Below are positions 1 to 7,172 of a stretch of DNA of 14,130 nt, piece by piece. The notes beneath the pieces were generated by a model that searched no databases, was not told where the DNA came from, and saw only the letters and a program-made list of their open reading frames with translations. Each line of letters begins with the position of its first letter. Position 1 is the stretch's first letter. The stretch comes from an uncultured Clostridia bacterium (GTDB lineage: Bacteria > Bacillota > Clostridia > Lachnospirales > Lachnospiraceae), in assembly GCA_945622055.1 (NCBI GenBank), contig CALZBV010000045.1:1-14130 (forward strand), written 5' to 3'. Made by a program: the position numbers and the translations under genes.

Positions 1-1197
1 AAAATTTAAACGTTTCATACAAAAGATTTCTTCTTTCATTCTATCCACAGAGACAGCACGACCGGATGAAGGACAGAATTCATGACGATTTACACCGCGG
101 ATGACCAGTCGTTTGCCGTTGAGCGTAAGGATGCCGCGCGCTGTGATATCGAGCTGGCGAAATCCGACACGGCAGCTTTCGATGTCTATGGTTGTTGCGT
201 TTTTGTCCTGTAATTCCAAAACTAATGTGTATAGCTCCGGAGTCTCCGCTGTCCAAAGCACCGGCTGCTCTACGGTGGCGGATACCGAAGCAACATATTT
301 TGGAGCTAAATATGCCTGGTATTCGGAAAAAGGTTTTGAGCAGAACTCTGTTATTTTGGTATTGTTTTTATCATATAGGGAGAGCTTTACATAGTGCTCA
401 CCAAAAAGAGGATATGTCTGGTCCGGCCAGATGGTAACCATCAGTGTGGAGGTGGTAAAATCGTTGTTTTGGAATTTTGTTTCGACCTTGTAGTCCATGA
501 TATGGCATTTATGCTTCGCAATAATTCGCACATCCCGGAAAATGCCGTACAGATGCCAGTAATCCTGATCTTCCAGATAACTACCGTCACAGAAGCGAAG
601 CACAGAGACCGCTATTGTATTTTTGCCGGCGTGAATGTAGTCCGTCAGGTCGAACTCAGCATTCAGCTTGCTGTCCTGTGAATACCCTGCCTCTTCACCG
701 TTAACCCATAGAGAAAAGCAGGATTCAACACCGCCAAAATCAATCAGAATCTGTCTGCCGATGTAGTTTTCCGGGATGTCAAAGGTCCGAATATAGCAGC
801 CATTCAGATTGTCCTTCGGAACAAAAGGGGCATTTAAATCAAAGCAGCCGGCAGTTGATTCAATCTCGAAGGGCTGTGTCCCGTTTTCTCTCCTGAAAGG
901 GTAGAGAATATTGGTATAGACCGGTTTGCCGTATCCGTGATATTCCCAGTTTGCCGGAACGGGCAGGCTTTGCCAGTCGGAACAGTCAAAATCAGCCTGC
1001 CAAAATGGCTCTGCTTCTTCCGGAGACGGATACATACGGAATTTCCATAAGCCATTTAGGCTCATGACAAAAGCAGATGCGTTGCGGTTGTTGCTTAATG
1101 CCTGCTCAACGGATTCATATGCACCGTAAGGGGTATGCATCGGGTATCGGTTTCTTTGCGTGACATATTGATTTTCCCAATCCTTTAACTTATTCAT
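1..1197 (-). CDS. lacZ: Beta-galactosidase, glycoside hydrolase family 2 (5' part, cut by window edge)
   Basis: This is the first 399 codons of a family 2 beta-galactosidase, which hydrolyses terminal beta-D-galactosides such as lactose in the cytoplasm. Reading the minus strand from ATG at 1197 gives an open frame to the left edge. The N-terminus MNKLKDWENQ and the block SLNGLWKFRMYPSPEEAEPF (about residue 45 on) mark the GH2 sugar-binding jelly-roll, with PVPANWEYHGYGKPVYTN after it. An immunoglobulin-like domain follows, and RGVNRHE at 367-373 marks the start of the TIM barrel; His372 matches the conserved His357 of E. coli LacZ. The catalytic glutamates lie beyond the edge, since family members are about 1000 residues. 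The ribosome binding site AGGAA lies about 9 bases before the ATG. The gene diverges from an AraC-type regulator, its likely activator. The family is certain; preference for lactose over other galactosides is not shown. Confidence 0.95.
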   Translation of the reverse strand, partial: MNKLKDWENQYVTQRNRYPMHTPYGAYESVEQALSNNRNASAFVMSLNGLWKFRMYPSPEEAEPFWQADFDCSDWQSLPVPANWEYHGYGKPVYTNILYPFRRENGTQPFEIESTAGCFDLNAPFVPKDNLNGCYIRTFDIPENYIGRQILIDFGGVESCFSLWVNGEEAGYSQDSKLNAEFDLTDYIHAGKNTIAVSVLRFCDGSYLEDQDYWHLYGIFRDVRIIAKHKCHIMDYKVETKFQNNDFTTSTLMVTIWPDQTYPLFGEHYVKLSLYDKNNTKITEFCSKPFSEYQAYLAPKYVASVSATVEQPVLWTAETPELYTLVLELQDKNATTIDIESCRVGFRQLDITARGILTLNGKRLVIRGVNRHEFCPSSGRAVSVDRMKEEIFCMKRLNF

Positions 1198-1230
1198 TGA
1201 CACAATTCCTTTCCTGACACAATAAAAAAT

Positions 1231-1259
1231 TTGTTTTTTTATACCGGTAATGATAAAAT
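1231..1259 (+). promoter_or_regulatory. Predicted sigma-A promoter of the AraC-family regulator
   Basis: On the plus strand, TTGTTT (1231-1236) and TAAAAT (1254-1259) are separated by 17 bases. This would give a leader of about 95 bases before the ATG at 1361. It overlaps the lacZ promoter on the other strand, so polymerase binding at the two would be mutually exclusive. An 8-base palindrome TACCGGTA (1242-1249) lies inside both spacer regions. Confidence 0.45.
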
Positions 1260-1266
1260 ATGTAAA
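1238..1266 (-). promoter_or_regulatory. Predicted sigma-A promoter of lacZ
   Basis: On the minus strand, TTTACA (1261-1266) and TATAAA (1238-1243) are separated by 17 bases (1244-1260). Transcription would begin near 1231, giving a leader of about 34 bases before the lacZ ATG at 1197. The element lies almost exactly over the predicted plus-strand promoter of the regulator. The assignment rests on sequence match only. Confidence 0.6.
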
Positions 1267-1284
1267 ATGAAACCCTGTAAAAAG

Positions 1285-1298
1285 GATAATATATTATC
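1285..1298. promoter_or_regulatory. Perfect 14-bp palindrome, candidate regulator site
   Basis: GATAATATATTATC is an exact inverted repeat in the lacZ/regulator intergenic region. It lies about 19 bases upstream of the lacZ -35 element, a position typical of activator binding, and downstream of the predicted start of the regulator transcript. AraC-family proteins often prefer direct repeats, so a different factor, or chance in AT-rich DNA, is also possible. Confidence 0.35.
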
Positions 1299-1360
1299 AC
1301 ACGATACGAAATGGCGTAGTTGGTGTTTTTTTTATCCAATTTGGTAAAAGCGAGGAAGGC

Positions 1361-2227
1361 ATGACAAACTATCAGGCATATGAAAAGAAGAGAGATGAAA
1401 TTACACAAAGTGATGTGATTTATCGGTGTATAGGAGAAAATCTGAAAAATGGAATTGTTGCATGCGGATTCATGAAAAAAGAAACAGCAGAACGGTCGCA
1501 ATACCATTTTTTCAATGAGTTCTACAGTTGCTTTCTTTTGTTGCGAGGAAGCGGAGAATATATTACAGAGGATGGTGAAAGGTTTTTGTTGGAAGCGGGG
1601 GATCTGGTACAAAGAGTTCCCGGAATTGTCCATTCCACAAGAGTTGAACCGGATGGACAATGGTTAGAATTCTTTATATCTGTAAGTGCTGATTTTTATG
1701 AAACAGAAAAAAATCTGGGAGTATTATCGAGTACACCGGTAAAAAAGAAGGCATTTTATACCGTTGACCTGGAACAGTATAAAAGTCTTATCAGGAAGCT
1801 TAAGGCAGCTACCCAAAATGAGCTTCCCACCATTTCATTGGAGCTTGAACGTGAGCTTTTATACATGTTTGGATATGGAAAAGCAAAAAAAGAAAGCGCC
1901 AATAAGGGTGATTTACTGCAACATGTACATGATATTCTGGAACAGAATCTGGACTGTGAAATTTCAGTAGAGAAGTTAGCCAAAGACCTGCAGATGGGAT
2001 ATGAATCGTTTCGAAAGGATTTTCGGAAGAAATATGGAATTGCACCGGGAAAATACAGAATAGAAAAAAAGATGGAGCAGGCATGTATGCTTCTTGAGAG
2101 TGGAATTCCAATCAAGGAAATCGCACAAATGGTAGGATATGAAGATGTCTATTCATTTAGTAGACAATTTAAAAAAACTTATCACATTGCACCGGGGCAA
2201 TTTCGAAGGAACAAAATAACTTTATAA
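1361..2227 (+). CDS. AraC-family transcriptional regulator with N-terminal cupin domain
   Basis: A 288-residue transcription factor. Residues about 35-140 have the pattern of a cupin-type sugar-sensing domain (SCFLLLRGSGEYITEDGERF, then GDLVQRVPGIVHSTR). Residues about 185-285 form the double helix-turn-helix of the AraC family: ISVEKLAKDLQMGYESFRKDF for the first helix pair and PIKEIAQMVGYEDVYSFSRQ, followed by FKKTYHIAPGQFR, for the classic signature. The ATG at 1361 follows GAGGAAGG closely. Its position head to head with lacZ suggests it controls that gene in response to a galactoside, as many Clostridia AraC/LacZ pairs do; this is inference from context. No transmembrane or kinase domain is present, so it is a one-component regulator. 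Inducer and binding site are unknown. Confidence 0.93.
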   Translation: MTNYQAYEKKRDEITQSDVIYRCIGENLKNGIVACGFMKKETAERSQYHFFNEFYSCFLLLRGSGEYITEDGERFLLEAGDLVQRVPGIVHSTRVEPDGQWLEFFISVSADFYETEKNLGVLSSTPVKKKAFYTVDLEQYKSLIRKLKAATQNELPTISLELERELLYMFGYGKAKKESANKGDLLQHVHDILEQNLDCEISVEKLAKDLQMGYESFRKDFRKKYGIAPGKYRIEKKMEQACMLLESGIPIKEIAQMVGYEDVYSFSRQFKKTYHIAPGQFRRNKITL

Positions 2228-2270
2228 ACAAAGTTAAAAAGTTAAAATAGACGTGTAAGGAGGGTTGCAT

Positions 2271-2360
2271 ATGACGAACCTCAGGCTTTGCTTCGAAAAA
2301 GAAAAGATTTTACAGACCAAAGGCTTGGGAAGCATAATGTGCATCCCAAGCCTTTTTTGA
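2271..2360 (+). CDS. Possible 29-residue small ORF ending in the terminator
   Basis: An ATG at 2271 follows TAAGGAGGG with good spacing, one of the best ribosome binding sites in the window. The frame stays open for 29 codons (MTNLRLCFEKEKILQ at the start, CIPSLF at the end) and its TGA at 2358-2360 overlaps the T-run of the terminator hairpin. It starts 43 bases after the AraC gene stop and would be on the same transcript. I recognise no family and see no membrane segment. It may be a small protein, a leader-type peptide, or a gene remnant kept by the strong ribosome binding site. Translation through the stem would affect hairpin folding. Confidence 0.35.
   Translation: MTNLRLCFEKEKILQTKGLGSIMCIPSLF
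2320..2358 (+). terminator. Rho-independent terminator after the AraC-family gene
   Basis: AAGGCTTGGGA (2320-2330) pairs perfectly with TCCCAAGCCTT (2344-2354), an 11-bp stem with a 13-base loop, followed by six T (2353-2358). It ends the plus-strand transcript of the regulator. The stem would also form on the minus strand just after the carboxypeptidase gene (stop at 2377), but the T-run there is only three bases, so it serves that side poorly. Confidence 0.88.
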
Positions 2361-2376
2361 GGAAATGTCTGAAGTT

Positions 2377-3828
2377 TTATTTTTTATGTCGTTCAAGATA
2401 GGCAGCACGCTTTCTGCGGTAAGGAAGCTCTACAAACAGCAGGTAAATACCGAGAAAGAAGCATACGGAGCCAACGATAATGCCAATGATAACAGGTCTT
2501 CGGTCAATTCTTTCTGATTCCTCAGCAGCAGACTGGGAAGGAGCAGCCGGCTGTGTGAGGGAACCGGTGCCCTCAGGGGCATCAGGTACAACAGCTGAAT
2601 CCTTGTTCAGTGTAAAAGCATCACTGTTGTTGGTATAGATGATGTCCGCGTAGCCAACCGTCCGTGTCCCGTAATAATAGTCAATTTTGCCGATTACATT
2701 CCGGCCCTTGGCAAAGTTCGTCAGCTGGGAAAAGCTGATCTGCTTTGTAATGTCAGCGGTGGAAGCATTTACCGGAAGAACCACGTAACCTGCCTCAGAT
2801 TTGATGATGTTGCTTCCGGCAAGGAACTGAATCGTATCCTCTTTGTTAAAAAGCGGTGGAAAGGAATCGGAGAGATTCACTTCTTCACGTTCCATGTTTT
2901 TGGTGGAGAAATTAGCAAATCCATAATCGAGGAGCGCTGCGGTTTCATCATAAAGTGTCGTATCGTCCGGGGCCTTCATAATAACAGCAATCAGACCTAA
3001 GCTTCCGCGTTTTGCATAAGTCACCAGATTTGCTCCTGCCAGGTCAGTGTGTCCGGTTTTTCCGGCAATAACACCCTCATAAGGATACGAACCACGAATC
3101 ATCAGGTGCGTATTTAAGACCCAGCGCGGTTCGGAGCAAAGATTGGTTGCCGGAATCTGTCGGTTTTTGGAACCGGAGATTTTTAAAAAGGTCGGATACT
3201 TTATCAGTGCACGCATGATTTTTGCAAGGTCTGCCGGGCATGTATAATGCTCATCGGCATCAAGGCCATGCGGATTTTCAAAGTGTGAATTCACGCAGCC
3301 AAGGGACTTTGCACGTTCATTCATCATCTCTGCAAACTCCGGCATTGTGCCGCCGATGTGCTCCGCAATTGCGTAGGCCAGGTCATTTGCGGAAGGAAGC
3401 ATAAGCGCATAGAGGGAGTTTTCCATGGAAAGCTCTTCGCCCACATCTACCCAGAGGCGGCTGGAATCGGTATCAATATTATAAACCGCATCGTGGGAAA
3501 TTACAATGGTTTCACCAAGTGCCGCATTTTCCATTGCAAGAAGGGCTGTCATAAGCTTTGTTGTGCTTGCAGGATAAAAGCGGTCTTCTGCGTTTTTTTC
3601 ATAGAGTACGGTACCTGTTCCGGCTTCAATCAGGACAGCACCACCGGAAGTAATCGCAGGACCTTCGGGCCAGGAAAGCGACTCCGGCTCTGCGGCAGCT
3701 GATGTATCCGGCGCAGCGGAAAGGAACAAAAGCTGTAGGATAAGAAAAAATGAAACCATGCGAAGGGGAGTGCTTTTCCTTACGCGTGTCTTTTTCTTTT
3801 GAAAAAAAGCTTTAGAAATAAAAAACAT
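2377..3828 (-). CDS. D-alanyl-D-alanine carboxypeptidase (PBP5/DacF family, peptidase S11)
   Basis: A serine DD-carboxypeptidase that removes the terminal D-Ala from peptidoglycan stem peptides at the outer face of the membrane. I chose ATG at 3828 (483 residues) because GGAGGG lies 5 bases before it; a longer frame from 3900 would overlap map and lacks such a site. A hydrophobic signal segment spans about residues 24-40. The three penicillin-binding motifs are present: SxxK as S88-T-T-K91, SxN as S146-A-N148, and K257-T-G259. A C-terminal PBP5-like domain follows, then a low-complexity Pro/Ser/Ala linker and a transmembrane helix at about 446-466 with a basic tail, which would anchor the enzyme from the C-terminal side. 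It follows map by 17 bases, probably in one operon with it. It resembles DacF/DacB of Bacillus, but I cannot say which paralogue. Confidence 0.95.
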   Translation of the reverse strand: MFFISKAFFQKKKTRVRKSTPLRMVSFFLILQLLFLSAAPDTSAAAEPESLSWPEGPAITSGGAVLIEAGTGTVLYEKNAEDRFYPASTTKLMTALLAMENAALGETIVISHDAVYNIDTDSSRLWVDVGEELSMENSLYALMLPSANDLAYAIAEHIGGTMPEFAEMMNERAKSLGCVNSHFENPHGLDADEHYTCPADLAKIMRALIKYPTFLKISGSKNRQIPATNLCSEPRWVLNTHLMIRGSYPYEGVIAGKTGHTDLAGANLVTYAKRGSLGLIAVIMKAPDDTTLYDETAALLDYGFANFSTKNMEREEVNLSDSFPPLFNKEDTIQFLAGSNIIKSEAGYVVLPVNASTADITKQISFSQLTNFAKGRNVIGKIDYYYGTRTVGYADIIYTNNSDAFTLNKDSAVVPDAPEGTGSLTQPAAPSQSAAEESERIDRRPVIIGIIVGSVCFFLGIYLLFVELPYRRKRAAYLERHKK

Positions 3829-3845
3829 CAAAACCCTCCAAAAAA

Positions 3846-4718
3846 CTAGTAGGTCAGAACCTCGTAACCGTCCTCGGTAACCAGTACGGTGATTTCCCAT
3901 TGTGCTGACAGGGAACCGTCAGAGGTATAAATGGTCCAGTCATTGTCTTCATCCACAAAAACATGGCGTTTGCCCATATTTACCATCGGCTCAATTGTAA
4001 AAACCATACCCGGAACCATAAGCATTTCGGTACCGCGTTTGGACACATAGCTGACAAAAGGTTCTTCGTGGAACTCAAGTCCGATTCCGTGACCGCCGAC
4101 CTCACGTACTACAGAATAACCGTTTTTACGGATAAACGCGTGAATGGCAGCCCCCATATCTCCGAGCCGTTTCCAGGGCTTTACCTCGCGAAGACCAACC
4201 TGAAGACTTTCTTCCACTACCTTCACCAGACGTCTCGCCTCATCACTTACATTTCCGATACAAAACATACGGGAGGAGTCGGAAAAATACCCATTGTAAA
4301 TGGTAGAAACATCAACATTTACGATATCTCCATCCTCAAGATACGTCACGTCATCCGGAATTCCGTGGCAGACAGCGTTGTTTATGGATACGCAGACGCT
4401 CTTTGGAAAGCCTTCGTAACCGAGCGGAGCCGGAATGCCACCGAGCTCTGTCGTCTTCTGATATACCATTTCATCAATCTGTGCGGTTGTCATGCCCGCA
4501 CAGATATGCTCTGCAACGTAATCCAGCACTGCGATATTTATCTTTGAGCTGGCACGGATGCCTTCAATCTGGGCTTCATTTTTGATGATGCTGCGTGGTG
4601 GAACCGGATACGGCTTCCTTTCATATTTTCTCAGCTTATCGTCAAAAGAGGCGTGGCAGTCTTTGTATTTCTTTCCGCTTCCACACCAGCAATCGGCAGC
4701 TTTATCCCATTTTAACAT
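3846..4718 (-). CDS. map: Type I methionine aminopeptidase with N-terminal SEC-C motif
   Basis: This enzyme removes the initiator methionine from nascent proteins in the cytoplasm using two divalent metal ions. The five metal ligands are in order: D136 (NVDVS), D147 (YFSDSS), H210 (GGHGIG), E243 (TIEPM) and E275 (QWEITV); His118 in NAVCHGIP is the conserved substrate-side histidine. An extra N-terminus carries a SEC-C zinc motif, CWCGSGKKYKDCH (Cys10, Cys12, Cys21, His22), as in many Clostridia and in mycobacterial forms with N-terminal extensions, and probably helps ribosome association. I chose ATG at 4718 (290 residues) since GGAA lies 9 bases upstream; a TTG at 4727 is too close to that site. 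It follows the repressor gene by 32 bases and precedes the carboxypeptidase. Confidence 0.96.
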   Translation of the reverse strand: MLKWDKAADCWCGSGKKYKDCHASFDDKLRKYERKPYPVPPRSIIKNEAQIEGIRASSKINIAVLDYVAEHICAGMTTAQIDEMVYQKTTELGGIPAPLGYEGFPKSVCVSINNAVCHGIPDDVTYLEDGDIVNVDVSTIYNGYFSDSSRMFCIGNVSDEARRLVKVVEESLQVGLREVKPWKRLGDMGAAIHAFIRKNGYSVVREVGGHGIGLEFHEEPFVSYVSKRGTEMLMVPGMVFTIEPMVNMGKRHVFVDEDNDWTIYTSDGSLSAQWEITVLVTEDGYEVLTY

Positions 4719-4750
4719 AAAAAACAATTCCTTTCAAAAAGACTACGGTG

Positions 4751-5848
4751 TTATTTTTCCTCCTTCAACCGCTTAATCGAAGGACGATAAGCGATTTCCG
4801 GCTGCAAACGAATGTGTTCACGGTAGTTGTTGTCACGCAGACAGCGGATGAGAAGATTCGCTGCAGTAGAACCAATCTCTGTAGACGGATATACCGATGA
4901 GGTCAGGCAGTAGGCATTGTCCGAGGCCAGCGGTGAGTTATCAAAGCTGACAATGGAAATGTCCTTTGGAACCGATCTGCCGTTCCGTTTCAGCATATCG
5001 CAGACGAGAGCGGCAATCTGGTCATTGTAGCAAACCAGAGCGGTTGCATCGTCGAAACGTCCCAAAAGAAAGGAATCCAGTGCACCGGAAAAGTAATCGG
5101 AAACATCTTCCGTTGTGTACCAGAGAATCCGCCGGTCCTCCACAAACAAATCGGCGGCATATAGTGCCTGCTGCATGCCTTCATAGCGCTTTAAGCCCTG
5201 AAGGTCATCCGATTTGAAAATTGCGGCAATTTTCTTATGACCGTTCTGAATCAGCTGCTCGGTTAACATACGTGCGGTCACGACATCATCCTGAAAAACA
5301 CCACACTGGGTCAGCTCACGGTAATAACCGTTTAAGAAAATCATCGGGATGTTTTCAGCACGCAGTTGCTCAAAAAAGGAAAGATTCGGGCTTGGGATTG
5401 CTGATTTGGTTCCTTCGATAATCAACCCGCAAATACCGTCATCCATAATTCTGCGCAAACAATTGGCCTCTTCAATGTGGCTGTCGTGTGTTACACCAAG
5501 AGAGAGAGAATAGCCAAGCGGCGTAAGCGTGCTCTCAATTCCGCGAATAATTCCCGGAAAAACATAGTCATCAATATAGGTCGTTATGACTCCAACGCGT
5601 TTGGAATGTTTTTTAGAAACATCCGATTGTTTGGAAATATAGGTTCCGCTGCCACGCTGTCTGGTCAGAATCCCTTTTTTGACAAGCTCATCGGTAGCGT
5701 GACGAACGGTCTGGCGGCTGGCATCAAACTGCTCCGCAAGTGCAAATTCCGAAGGCAGACGGTCGCCCGGACGAAATTGTCCGCTCTGGATGGCATCCGT
5801 AATCCACTGGGAGATCTGTCGGTGCTTCATGAGTGTTTTCATTGACAT
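4751..5848 (-). CDS. araR: AraR-like repressor (GntR-type HTH plus LacI-type sugar-binding domain)
   Basis: A 365-residue transcriptional repressor. Residues about 8-72 are a GntR-family winged helix (ISQWITDAIQSGQFRPGDRL, SRQTVRHATDELVKKGILTR, RGSGTYIS). Residues about 83-360 are a LacI/periplasmic-binding-like effector domain, starting KRVGVITTYIDDYVFPGIIR and containing AIFKSDDLQGLKRYEGM, CYNDQIAALVCDML and KDISIVSFDNSPLA. This combination and these motifs match AraR of Bacillus, the L-arabinose-responsive repressor, so I name it with moderate confidence; the effector could be another pentose or galactoside. ATG at 5848 has GGGAGG 9 bases upstream. The promoter region carries GTTGTACC boxes that look like AraR half-sites, suggesting autoregulation. 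No arabinose genes are in the window, so its main targets lie elsewhere. Confidence 0.85.
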   Translation of the reverse strand: MSMKTLMKHRQISQWITDAIQSGQFRPGDRLPSEFALAEQFDASRQTVRHATDELVKKGILTRQRGSGTYISKQSDVSKKHSKRVGVITTYIDDYVFPGIIRGIESTLTPLGYSLSLGVTHDSHIEEANCLRRIMDDGICGLIIEGTKSAIPSPNLSFFEQLRAENIPMIFLNGYYRELTQCGVFQDDVVTARMLTEQLIQNGHKKIAAIFKSDDLQGLKRYEGMQQALYAADLFVEDRRILWYTTEDVSDYFSGALDSFLLGRFDDATALVCYNDQIAALVCDMLKRNGRSVPKDISIVSFDNSPLASDNAYCLTSSVYPSTEIGSTAANLLIRCLRDNNYREHIRLQPEIAYRPSIKRLKEEK

Positions 5849-5851
5849 AGT

Positions 5852-5859
5852 GTTGTACC
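5852..5859 (+). promoter_or_regulatory. GTTGTACC box 3 (candidate AraR-type operator)
   Basis: A third exact copy of GTTGTACC lies directly before the araR-like start codon and overlaps its ribosome binding site on the other strand. It is about 90 bases from boxes 1 and 2, a distance compatible with DNA looping or a roadblock. Confidence 0.4.
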
Positions 5860-5946
5860 TCCCTCTGAAAAATTAGGGAACGAAATAAAAAGCAGAAACG
5901 TCTGTATCCGCCTTAGGATTTCAAAATCGTGCAACATTTTTTAAAA

Positions 5947-5965
5947 GTTGTACCTTAGTTGTACC
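5947..5965 (+). promoter_or_regulatory. Tandem GTTGTACC boxes (candidate AraR-type operators)
   Basis: GTTGTACC occurs at 5947-5954 and again at 5958-5965, exactly 11 bases apart, about one helical turn. The TTGTAC core equals one half of the palindromic AraR operator known from Bacillus (ATTTGTAC followed by its inverse); the second half is poorly kept here. Box 5958-5965 covers the predicted transcription start of the repressor gene, so binding would block it. A degenerate inverted copy (GTGCAAC) is at 5929-5935. Confidence 0.55.
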
Positions 5966-5968
5966 ATA

Positions 5969-5997
5969 ATTTTAGCATTCGGGGTAGGGAAAATCAA
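5969..5997 (-). promoter_or_regulatory. Predicted sigma-A promoter of the araR-map-dac operon
   Basis: On the minus strand, TTGATT (5992-5997) and TAAAAT (5969-5974) are 17 bases apart. Transcription would start near 5962, inside the first GTTGTACC box, leaving a leader of about 115 bases. It stands back to back with the trmB promoter; the two -35 elements are separated by a single base. Confidence 0.6.
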
Positions 5998-5998
5998 G

Positions 5999-6027
5999 TT
6001 GTGTTTTGGGTTTTTTTATGTTAAACT
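5999..6027 (+). promoter_or_regulatory. Predicted sigma-A promoter of trmB
   Basis: TTGTGT (5999-6004) and TAAACT (6022-6027) are separated by 17 bases on the plus strand, with a T-rich spacer. A transcript would start near 6034 and give a leader of about 57 bases before trmB. The match is moderate. Confidence 0.45.
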
Positions 6028-6090
6028 TTAAGCAGAAACAGGAAGAAACAGAAGGGAGAGGTTTTGCTGAAAGGGTGAAACCAAAATGAG

Positions 6091-6744
6091 ATGAGACTGA
6101 GAAATGTAAAAGGCGCGCGCGAAGAAATTGCCGTGAGTGAATATGTAACACAGAACCCGAAGGAGCAGAAGGGAAAATGGCGTGAGGCATTTGCTTTGGA
6201 TGCACCGATTCATGTTGAAATCGGGATGGGAAAGGGTAAGTTTATTACAACACTTGCAGAGCTTCATCCGGAGATTAATTATGTTGGGGTAGAAAAGTAT
6301 GCCAGCGTCCTAATCCGTGCCATTGAGAAGAAAAGGGGACGTGAAGATCTTAAGAATCTGGCGTTTCTTGCTGTAGATGCAACGGAGCTTCCGGAGATAT
6401 TTGATAAGGGCGAGGTAGACCGGATTTACCTGAATTTTTCGGACCCGTGGCCAAAGGAGCGCCATGCCCGCAGAAGACTGACCTCCGGTGAGTTTTTGGC
6501 GCGTTATGAGCAGTTTTTAAAGCCGGGAGGTGAGATTTGTTTTAAAACGGATAATCGTGCATTGTTTGATTTTTCCCTGGAAGAGGCGAAGAACGCAGGC
6601 TGGGAGCTTTCCGAGGTGACCTATGACCTGCACCACAGCGAATATGCCGAGGGCAATGTGATGACGGAATACGAGGAGAAGTTTTCGGCACAGGGTAATC
6701 CGATTCATCGTTTGGTTGCAAAAAAGGTAACCCGGGACGAATAA
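6091..6744 (+). CDS. trmB: tRNA (guanine(46)-N7)-methyltransferase
   Basis: This 217-residue enzyme methylates N7 of G46 in the variable loop of tRNAs, using S-adenosylmethionine. The start MRLRNVKGAREEIAVSEYV is typical of the Firmicute family. The SAM-binding glycine motif is VEIGMGKGKF (residues 43-51), and the family signature NFSDPWPKERHARRRLT spans about 115-131. The C-terminal TDYEEKF-like block appears as MTEYEEKF, followed by GNPIHRL. The length is normal. The ribosome binding site is weak (AAGGGTG about 13 bases upstream), and an ATG five bases earlier is out of frame. It is followed after 44 bases by trxA, with no terminator between, so they may share a transcript. Confidence 0.96.
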   Translation: MRLRNVKGAREEIAVSEYVTQNPKEQKGKWREAFALDAPIHVEIGMGKGKFITTLAELHPEINYVGVEKYASVLIRAIEKKRGREDLKNLAFLAVDATELPEIFDKGEVDRIYLNFSDPWPKERHARRRLTSGEFLARYEQFLKPGGEICFKTDNRALFDFSLEEAKNAGWELSEVTYDLHHSEYAEGNVMTEYEEKFSAQGNPIHRLVAKKVTRDE

Positions 6745-6788
6745 GTCCTTCAATGTAAACACAAAATAGCAAAAGAGAGGAGAAAACT

Positions 6789-7112
6789 ATGGCAGAATTT
6801 TTATCAGATGAGAATTTTAATGAAAAGGTGAAAGGTGCAAATGGCACGGTAATGGTTGATTTTTTTGCTACCTGGTGTGGCCCGTGCAAGATGATTGGTC
6901 CGGTAGTTGAGCAGTTTGCAAAGGAATACGAGGGCAGGGCTGCTATCTATAAGCTGGATGTGGAGGATGCAGCGGGAACGGCAATGTCGTATGGTGTGCG
7001 TGGCGTGCCGACATTGATTTTCTTTCGAAACGGCGAAGAGACGGAGCGGATTGTCGGTGCACCGACAAAAGACGAGCTTCGGGAAGCGTTAGAACGAAAT
7101 ATCAACGGCTGA
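6789..7112 (+). CDS. trxA: Thioredoxin
   Basis: A 107-residue cytoplasmic thioredoxin that reduces protein disulfides. The active site is ATWCGPCKM with Cys30 and Cys33, the buried acidic residue is Asp24 (VMVDFF), and the cis-proline loop is RGVPTLIFF with Pro74. Length and motif order are those of a standard stand-alone thioredoxin, with no signal peptide. GAGAGGAG lies 6-7 bases before the ATG. It follows trmB and ends at a strong terminator. No thioredoxin reductase gene is nearby. It may be a secondary thioredoxin paralogue; the sequence does not settle this. Confidence 0.95.
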   Translation: MAEFLSDENFNEKVKGANGTVMVDFFATWCGPCKMIGPVVEQFAKEYEGRAAIYKLDVEDAAGTAMSYGVRGVPTLIFFRNGEETERIVGAPTKDELREALERNING

Positions 7113-7117
7113 TCAGG

Positions 7118-7161
7118 AACTTCTTCCTACGGTGTTGCATATACCGTAGGAAGAAGTTTTT
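7118..7161 (+). terminator. Rho-independent terminator after trxA
   Basis: AACTTCTTCCTACGGT (7118-7133) pairs perfectly with ACCGTAGGAAGAAGTT (7143-7158), a 16-bp stem with a 9-base loop, followed by a T-run (7157-7161). It separates the trmB-trxA transcript from the genes to the right. Confidence 0.9.
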
Positions 7162-7172
7162 GGAGGTCCCCC

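Noticed and set aside
101..681. Plus-strand ORFs at the left end
   Set aside because: They are antisense to lacZ, whose minus-strand frame is open over the whole interval and matches GH2 throughout.
1190..1660. 156-codon minus-strand ORF and other antisense ORFs over the AraC, cas3, map and araR genes
   Set aside because: They lie opposite or across genes with clear family motifs, lack ribosome binding sites and have compositions typical of shadow frames.
3829..3900. Longer N-terminus of the D-Ala-D-Ala carboxypeptidase starting at 3900
   Set aside because: It would overlap the end of map, lacks a ribosome binding site and adds a polar stretch before the signal segment; ATG at 3828 with GGAGGG is far better.
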